A stretch of 33,311 nt of DNA from the NCBI GenBank assembly GCA_002793515.1, contig PFEU01000017.1:13182-46492 (forward strand), in the 5' to 3' direction. This document shows, one piece after another, positions 28,215-33,311 of the stretch; the first letter of the stretch is position 1; each line of letters starts with the position of its first letter. The DNA is from Candidatus Uhrbacteria bacterium CG10_big_fil_rev_8_21_14_0_10_48_16. GTDB taxonomy: Bacteria; Patescibacteriota; Patescibacteriia; UBA9934; GWF2-40-263. Made by a program: the position numbers and the translations under genes. The notes beneath the pieces were generated by a model. That model saw only the letters and a list, made by a program, of their open reading frames with translations. It had not been told where the DNA came from and ran no database searches.

Positions 28215-29261
28215 TTATCCTGTAGCACGCAAACCAAACTGTTCTGCTTCTGCAACGCTCAAATCCTGTGTCCCAGACGTTGAATCTACCAGATATCTAA
28301 ATTCAATATCTCCAATCACGATCTCTGGTTTTTTCACTCCTGCTGGTAAGTCTCCCCCAAACTCATCTACCGCTGTCATCAACAAACGATAAAGGCGAAA
28401 TTCGGCAAGAAAACGATCCTGTGCCGAAAGTCCAGAAATCTTTTCTTGAATCGACGCAAGTTCTGTAAGCTCACCTGCGACAATATCGAAAACCTCCTCC
28501 TCACCAATATCGATCCCCGATTCTGGACGACGATCAAGAAGCTCTTTTTGAACCCATTCCGCATCAAATTCTAGTTCTTCTTGTACTGCACGGGTCTGTC
28601 CCGCATATTTTTTAGGAAGATCTCGAACCTCATGAGCAGGTAAACCGGCTCGTGAAGCCTTTGCCTGATATAAAGTCAAGTCTACTATCAGTTTTGATGT
28701 TCCTTGATCAAATTTCACATCCGCTCCAACGAGATCAACCCCATATCGAACATCAATATTCACCCCCGTAGCAAACACACGATCAGGATGTGTTTGGGCT
28801 TGAGAGGAAACAAACCGTGCTAACTGCATCACACTAGACTCAAGCGTAAGCAAGTTCCCCCCCATTTCTTCAACGGAGGAATCTAGGAGTTGAACAACGT
28901 ATGGATTCTCATTGACCCTGTCAATCGAGCGTTTACGCTCAGCCATAATCTCATTTGCTTTTCGGCGAATCTTGTCAAAAAAAATCTTACCTTGCTGTGT
29001 TTCACGAATACGTGCAGGGAGTTTTAAATAGGCACGAAGAATGTGATCATTAAACTTTCCTAAATCTTCAATCTCAGGAGAAGAAAGAAAACGATCCACC
29101 GCCCGTTCAACCTGCTTTATCGTTTTTGCTTCAAGTGCAGACAATGCTTTTTCTTCCATGCCTCGATCTGTATACCGAGTATCTACAATGGGAATCACAT
29201 TCGCATACTCTTCACGAGTAGGTACCCTAAAGTTACCAGCAGTTTCTTTTCGTTTAAGCAT
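28215..29261 (-). CDS. Hypothetical protein, 348 aa
   Basis: Long ORF in minus-strand gene run; no recognised family. Confidence 0.75.
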   Translation of the reverse strand: MLKRKETAGNFRVPTREEYANVIPIVDTRYTDRGMEEKALSALEAKTIKQVERAVDRFLSSPEIEDLGKFNDHILRAYLKLPARIRETQQGKIFFDKIRRKANEIMAERKRSIDRVNENPYVVQLLDSSVEEMGGNLLTLESSVMQLARFVSSQAQTHPDRVFATGVNIDVRYGVDLVGADVKFDQGTSKLIVDLTLYQAKASRAGLPAHEVRDLPKKYAGQTRAVQEELEFDAEWVQKELLDRRPESGIDIGEEEVFDIVAGELTELASIQEKISGLSAQDRFLAEFRLYRLLMTAVDEFGGDLPAGVKKPEIVIGDIEFRYLVDSTSGTQDLSVAEAEQFGLRATG

Positions 29262-29290
29262 AAAATACCTTATATCTTAGTAAACTCTGT

Positions 29291-30595
29291 TTACACCTCC
29301 ACTCGCTCAATCTTTGCTCCTACGCTCTGCAACTTCTCTTGTAGTCGCTCGTACCCACGATCCAGATGATGGATCCCAGTCAGAGTAGAGGTTCCTTCTG
29401 CAACCAACGCCGCAACGACGAGGGCGAGGCCGGCGCGAATATCTGGAACGACGACTTCCGAAGCATGGAGTTTAGATGGTCCTGTGATAACCGCTGAGTG
29501 TTTGTAGTTTTGTCCTTTGAATCGACAATCTATCTCACCCAGACAGTTACTGAATAGAGTAATATCTGCCCCCATCTCTTTCAAGGAGTCTGTATAGCCG
29601 AATCGTTCTTCATACACGGTCTCGTGCACAATACTTGTTCCTTTTGCTTGTGTAAGAGCCACAACAAATGGCTGTTGCCAATCTGTCATGAATCCAGGAT
29701 GGGTATCTGTTTCAAGCTCGATCCCTTTCAGAGGCTTTGAACCTCGAAATAAAATTCCGTCTTCGTGCACCTCGTATTCTCCCCCAATCTTTCGTACGGC
29801 ATTTAAAAACGTGATCATGTGCTCGTGCTGGGCCCCACGTACAAAAATCTCTCCCCCTGTTCCAAGGGCCATCGCCCCGTAAGAAGCAGCAGCGATACGG
29901 TCTGGCATCACACGCACACGTGTTCCATGAAGTTTCTCAACGCCAACAATCTCAATAGAACGGTTAGCGTTAATTTGAATCATCGCTCCCATATCCTGGA
30001 GCATCATAATGAGTCCCTTCACTTCTGGTTCCCCTGCGGCATTTCTAATAACGGTCCGACCATCTGCCAGCACGCCGGCAAGGATGGCTGTCTCTGTTGC
30101 TCCAACCGAAGGGTATGGGAGTTCAATAACGGCTCCCTTGAGTCGAGACACACTCGCATGATAGCCGTCAGACGTTTCCTCAATGAGAGCCCCCATTTTT
30201 TTTAATGTCTCCAAGTGAAAATTCACAGGACGAGGTCCGATCTTATCGCCTCCGACTAACGGAACAAACGCTTCCCCAGCACGATGAAGAAGTGGCGCAA
30301 GAGCCAAAATACTGATTCGATTTTTTCGAGACAGTTCCCGAACGGAATTCGATGTCATGATGGGAGTCACCGTCCGAAGGGTATGTGCTTCGATCCATTC
30401 GACCTGAGCCCCTACCGTCATAATGATCTCCTGCGTAATTTCGGTTTCGTGCTGTCGAGGAACATTCGAAAGAATCACTTCCTCATCCGTTAAGAGAGAA
30501 GCGATCATCATTTTTGAGGCGGCATTTTTTGCTCCGGACACAGCGATCTCTCCATGAAGGGGAAGACCACCGGTGATTTTGAATATATCGGGCAT
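29291..30595 (-). CDS. murA: UDP-N-acetylglucosamine 1-carboxyvinyltransferase with Asp at the usual catalytic Cys position
   Basis: GAKNAASKMM; VPLVGGDKIGPRPVNFHLETLKKMGA; TDTHPGFMTDWQQPF; RAGLALVVAALVAEG. Confidence 0.95.
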   Translation of the reverse strand: MPDIFKITGGLPLHGEIAVSGAKNAASKMMIASLLTDEEVILSNVPRQHETEITQEIIMTVGAQVEWIEAHTLRTVTPIMTSNSVRELSRKNRISILALAPLLHRAGEAFVPLVGGDKIGPRPVNFHLETLKKMGALIEETSDGYHASVSRLKGAVIELPYPSVGATETAILAGVLADGRTVIRNAAGEPEVKGLIMMLQDMGAMIQINANRSIEIVGVEKLHGTRVRVMPDRIAAASYGAMALGTGGEIFVRGAQHEHMITFLNAVRKIGGEYEVHEDGILFRGSKPLKGIELETDTHPGFMTDWQQPFVVALTQAKGTSIVHETVYEERFGYTDSLKEMGADITLFSNCLGEIDCRFKGQNYKHSAVITGPSKLHASEVVVPDIRAGLALVVAALVAEGTSTLTGIHHLDRGYERLQEKLQSVGAKIERVEV

Positions 30596-30607
30596 AGGAA
30601 CAGAACT

Positions 30608-30961
30608 CTACCAAAGAGAGGCAACGACGTAAATCGTCGTCGTTGCAAGAAAGATCGGAAGGATCCAATCCACCCAATTAAGAAACCAACGTTCCCCACT
30701 ATACAGAAATCGAAACACGACTAACTCGAAAAATAACACAAACCCCATTCCCACCATCGTAACCGCAAAAGGAGATGCACTTGTCCCGAACAGGAAAAAA
30801 TAGATCCAAAAAAGACCAGCAAATGACACAATCACCGTAAAGTAATGCCACAGTAAATAACTTGTTCGCGAAAGGCTGTGAGCCCTATTCACAAATATCT
30901 CGATAAGAATCCAGGCGATAAGCGCGTGAATTCCGATGATGAGTGCACTTCCAAAAGTCAT
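30608..30961 (-). CDS. Hypothetical multi-TM membrane protein
   Basis: 117 aa, about four hydrophobic segments, 12 nt upstream of murA. Confidence 0.65.
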   Translation of the reverse strand: MTFGSALIIGIHALIAWILIEIFVNRAHSLSRTSYLLWHYFTVIVSFAGLFWIYFFLFGTSASPFAVTMVGMGFVLFFELVVFRFLYSGERWFLNWVDWILPIFLATTTIYVVASLW

Positions 30962-30992
30962 AGTTCTTGTAGTTTACACCTCTCATTGCGAC

Positions 30993-31021
30993 TTGACCAA
31001 GACACATTATCACCCTACTCT
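30993..31021 (+). promoter_or_regulatory. Promoter TTGACC-N17-TACTCT, 9 nt before ATG (leaderless layout)
   Basis: -35 30993-30998, -10 31016-31021, ATG 31031. Confidence 0.6.
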
Positions 31022-31030
31022 TCCTTCTAT

Positions 31031-31831
31031 ATGTTTGTATCCATTATTACCGATTGTCGTGATGACAATGCTCGGACCCGACAAGAAACGCGTTATGCGC
31101 ATTTATTTCCAGGAATGCACGTAAGCTTCATCGGAGCTTCAACCGATTCAGAAGCAGCTGGAAATGTTTTAGATATCCTCGACAACGCTGATGAGGCCCC
31201 TGGCATTATCGCTGTGAACTGCGCTCCACGACATGGACGAGCAAAGAAATGGAAAAATGGGTCACCGTTTGGGTATGCCTGGTTTGAAAATAAGCTGATT
31301 GTTGGAACCATTGATGGTCTGTGTTTTTCTTTTCTGAAACGCTTCGATCTTATTTCTGAAATTCATGTCACAGATATCACTACGGCGCTTCCTGTTGGCG
31401 GATATTCCCCTGCGCAAATTGAAATGGCATCTCAAACACAATTCAGAAGCTTGAATTACCTTCCACGTCTCGCAAAAATTGTTTGGGACAATCACGATGT
31501 TCCTGCTGAAGAACTTCCCATCCAAGAAGTCGCAGACCTGCCAAGTCTTATTTGGTGGATTGATTGCTTCGGCAACGCAAAGACAAGTCTGACTGCAGAA
31601 GATATTGATTTTGCTCCTGGCGAGGTAAAGCACGTTCAGTTTGATGACGGGACCTCCATGGATATCCCATGTGTAGAGCGTCTTGCGGATGTTCCAGACA
31701 AGGAACCTGCGCTCATCATCGGCTCCTCCGGATTCCGAGATCATCGCTTCATCGAGATCGTTATTCAGGGAGCGAGTGCAACGGAACGATTCCATCTCCA
31801 TAAAAATGATTCCATCACCATCACCTCCTAA
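31031..31831 (+). CDS. SAM hydroxide adenosyltransferase/SAM hydrolase-like protein (DUF62 family), divergent
   Basis: N-term MFVSIITDCRDDNA; C-term IDCFGNAKTSL...ALIIGSSGFRDHRFIEIVIQGASATERFHLHKNDSITI; start reset to MFVSIITD. Confidence 0.65.
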   Translation: MFVSIITDCRDDNARTRQETRYAHLFPGMHVSFIGASTDSEAAGNVLDILDNADEAPGIIAVNCAPRHGRAKKWKNGSPFGYAWFENKLIVGTIDGLCFSFLKRFDLISEIHVTDITTALPVGGYSPAQIEMASQTQFRSLNYLPRLAKIVWDNHDVPAEELPIQEVADLPSLIWWIDCFGNAKTSLTAEDIDFAPGEVKHVQFDDGTSMDIPCVERLADVPDKEPALIIGSSGFRDHRFIEIVIQGASATERFHLHKNDSITITS

Positions 31832-31839
31832 CCGTTGAC

Positions 31840-31866
31840 AACATGCCTGAAATAAGGCATGTTTTC
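31840..31866 (+). terminator. Hairpin AACATGCCT-gaaata-AGGCATGTTTT
   Basis: 9-bp stem, short U-tract. Confidence 0.6.
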
Positions 31867-31889
31867 GTTCTGCCAACCATGGAGCCGTG

Positions 31890-32618
31890 ATGAAAAAGGC
31901 TAAGCCGATCTTGATTCTGTGTCCTGGCTATTGGGGAAATGCCACCCAACCCTTCGTTAGGTGGTGGTTTCGCCACGTCATCCAATTCTTCAGCGATGAG
32001 TACGAGATCGTGCTCGTGACCTTCGAGGGAACATCGTTGCGAGACTACATCGCTCATGCGATTGAACAGACAAGAGTTCATCTCAATGGAGCGAGGCCCG
32101 TCTATGCGATCGGCTTCTCAGCTGGGGCGCAGGCCCTTCGGGGGATCTCCGAAGAGGTCCCGACGGCCTTCAAGGCAACAGCTCTTTACAGCGGACTTGA
32201 AAACTTCGGCGTTCGAGTCCCCAAGTTCTTTCGGGCAGCCTCAACGGCCTTTTGGCCACTGGTGCGATCGTTGTTCACGGGGACTCTCCGTCTAGACACC
32301 CTCCAGCAGGTGATCCGTATCTTCTTGACCGCAACCCCCTCCCCTGACGCGCTCGCACAAGAGCTCCTCACCAGGCACCTTCATGGTGAGCGTCGGATGG
32401 CCGTCATGCAGGCAGCCACGCCTGGCATGCGGATCACTCTCCAGGGCCTGGAATGCCCAACCCTCGTGGTCGTCCCCAAACAGGACTTCTTTGTAGATAG
32501 AGCCACCTACGAAGAGGACAACGTTCTTGAACGCCTCTACGTCGAGGGGGACCATAGCTTCATCACCGGAGATGGAGTCCAAAACCGGGGTCTGACCCAG
32601 ATGTTTCATCAGATATGA
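31890..32618 (+). CDS. Alpha/beta hydrolase; last nine codons lie in the IS terminal repeat region
   Basis: GYWGNATQPF, GFSAG nucleophile elbow, GDHSF His; GGAG RBS upstream; stop lies inside IS left end. Confidence 0.75.
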   Translation: MKKAKPILILCPGYWGNATQPFVRWWFRHVIQFFSDEYEIVLVTFEGTSLRDYIAHAIEQTRVHLNGARPVYAIGFSAGAQALRGISEEVPTAFKATALYSGLENFGVRVPKFFRAASTAFWPLVRSLFTGTLRLDTLQQVIRIFLTATPSPDALAQELLTRHLHGERRMAVMQAATPGMRITLQGLECPTLVVVPKQDFFVDRATYEEDNVLERLYVEGDHSFITGDGVQNRGLTQMFHQI

Positions 32619-33311
32619 GGTAGGATCTTTGAATGATAAAGAATATAAAAAGCACCCGTCTAAGCCCATACAAGCTTAGTCAGGTCATTAATGAGTTCGT
32701 CTTTAACACACCAGCAAAAGTCTGTGCTGAGAAACTAGGACTCAACAAAAACACAATCAATCTCTGGTACGGTCGAATGCGAGATGGGATTGCAAACCTT
32801 CCAGATCCAGATCCATTTTCTGGTGAGGTGGAAGTGGATGAGAGTTACTTTGGCAAGAAGAAAACAGGTAAAGGAAGAGCAGGCACCGTCCAAGGACAGG
32901 TGGCTGTTTTTGGTTTACGTGAGCGAAAAAGTGGACGTGTCATTGCTCAGGTCGTTGAGGGAGTGAGCGCCCAGCATCTTCTTCCTCTCATTGAGAAGTA
33001 TGTTCTCAAGGGGTCCACCATATATTTAGATGGGTTTGGTGCCTACTACCATCTCAAAGAGCTCGGTTACTCTCACCGTGTCGTCTACCACGACTATATG
33101 TTTGTCGACGAACACAAGGTCCACACCAACGGCATTGAGAGCTTCTGGGCTTATACCAAACACCTCCTCTCAACACGCAAAGGACTCGACTATAAAAGCT
33201 ACCAAAAACACATCAAAGAAGTTCAAAAAAGACACAACACTTTTTCAAACAAAAAACTTCGCTTACTACTGCGAAGAATCTTACAAAACAATGAGTAACA
33301 TCTGGGTCAGA
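32591..33311 (+). mobile_element. IS1595-family (IS1016-like) insertion sequence; right end reaches window end
   Basis: 15-nt terminal inverted repeats TCTGACCCAGATGTT (32591-32605) and AACATCTGGGTCAGA (33297-33311) flank the transposase. Confidence 0.88.
32633..33298 (+). CDS. IS1595-family transposase (ISXO2-like DDE domain)
   Basis: GEVEVDESYFGKKK, VFGLRERKSGRV, TIYLDGFGAYYHL, HTNGIESFWAYTKHLL. Confidence 0.92.
   Translation: MIKNIKSTRLSPYKLSQVINEFVFNTPAKVCAEKLGLNKNTINLWYGRMRDGIANLPDPDPFSGEVEVDESYFGKKKTGKGRAGTVQGQVAVFGLRERKSGRVIAQVVEGVSAQHLLPLIEKYVLKGSTIYLDGFGAYYHLKELGYSHRVVYHDYMFVDEHKVHTNGIESFWAYTKHLLSTRKGLDYKSYQKHIKEVQKRHNTFSNKKLRLLLRRILQNNE

Noticed and set aside
31835-31866. TTGACA at 31835-31840 as -35 of a promoter for the hydrolase
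   Set aside because: No acceptable -10 at proper spacing; region forms a hairpin better explained as a terminator
1-33311. CRISPR arrays, tRNA or rRNA genes
   Set aside because: No regularly spaced direct repeats and no cloverleaf or rRNA-like sequence recognised in the intergenic regions
1-33311. UGA recoding as in Gracilibacteria/Absconditabacteria
   Set aside because: All core genes read through cleanly with the standard code and no in-frame UGA needed suppression

Overview
The window looks like a Patescibacteria (CPR) chromosomal segment, judged by gene order, a spc operon without rpmD/L30 between S5 and L15, and small genes. The core is a minus-strand ribosomal cluster: rpsL-rpsG-fusA, then tuf-rpsJ, then rplC-D-W-B, rpsS, rplV, rpsC, rplP, rpmC, rpsQ, rplN, rplX, rplE, rpsN, rpsH, rplF, rplR, rpsE, rplO, secY, followed by a separate adk-map-ruvX-Gmad2 unit. 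Flanking genes include metK, a lone ribH, a MEMO-CapA fusion in a three-gene operon, a kinase-like phosphotransferase, a FAM173-like methyltransferase, an M50 protease, murA, a DUF62 SAM hydrolase/adenosyltransferase-like gene, an alpha/beta hydrolase, and an IS1595-family (IS1016-like) element whose terminal repeat coincides with the window end. The most interesting signals are: (1) an S-box/SAM-I-like riboswitch with a terminator abutting the metK start codon and an apparent repeat-like insertion inside the aptamer; (2) a recurring promoter layout with the -10 box 8-9 nt before ATG, implying leaderless mRNAs; (3) large structured intercistronic RNAs between rpsL and rpsG and between rpsJ and rplC; (4) a candidate structured ncRNA with its own terminator; (5) MurA with Asp replacing the catalytic Cys; (6) a tiny C2HC zinc-finger protein; (7) a MEMO-CapA fusion. 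Everything was read by eye; no homology search or folding program was run.
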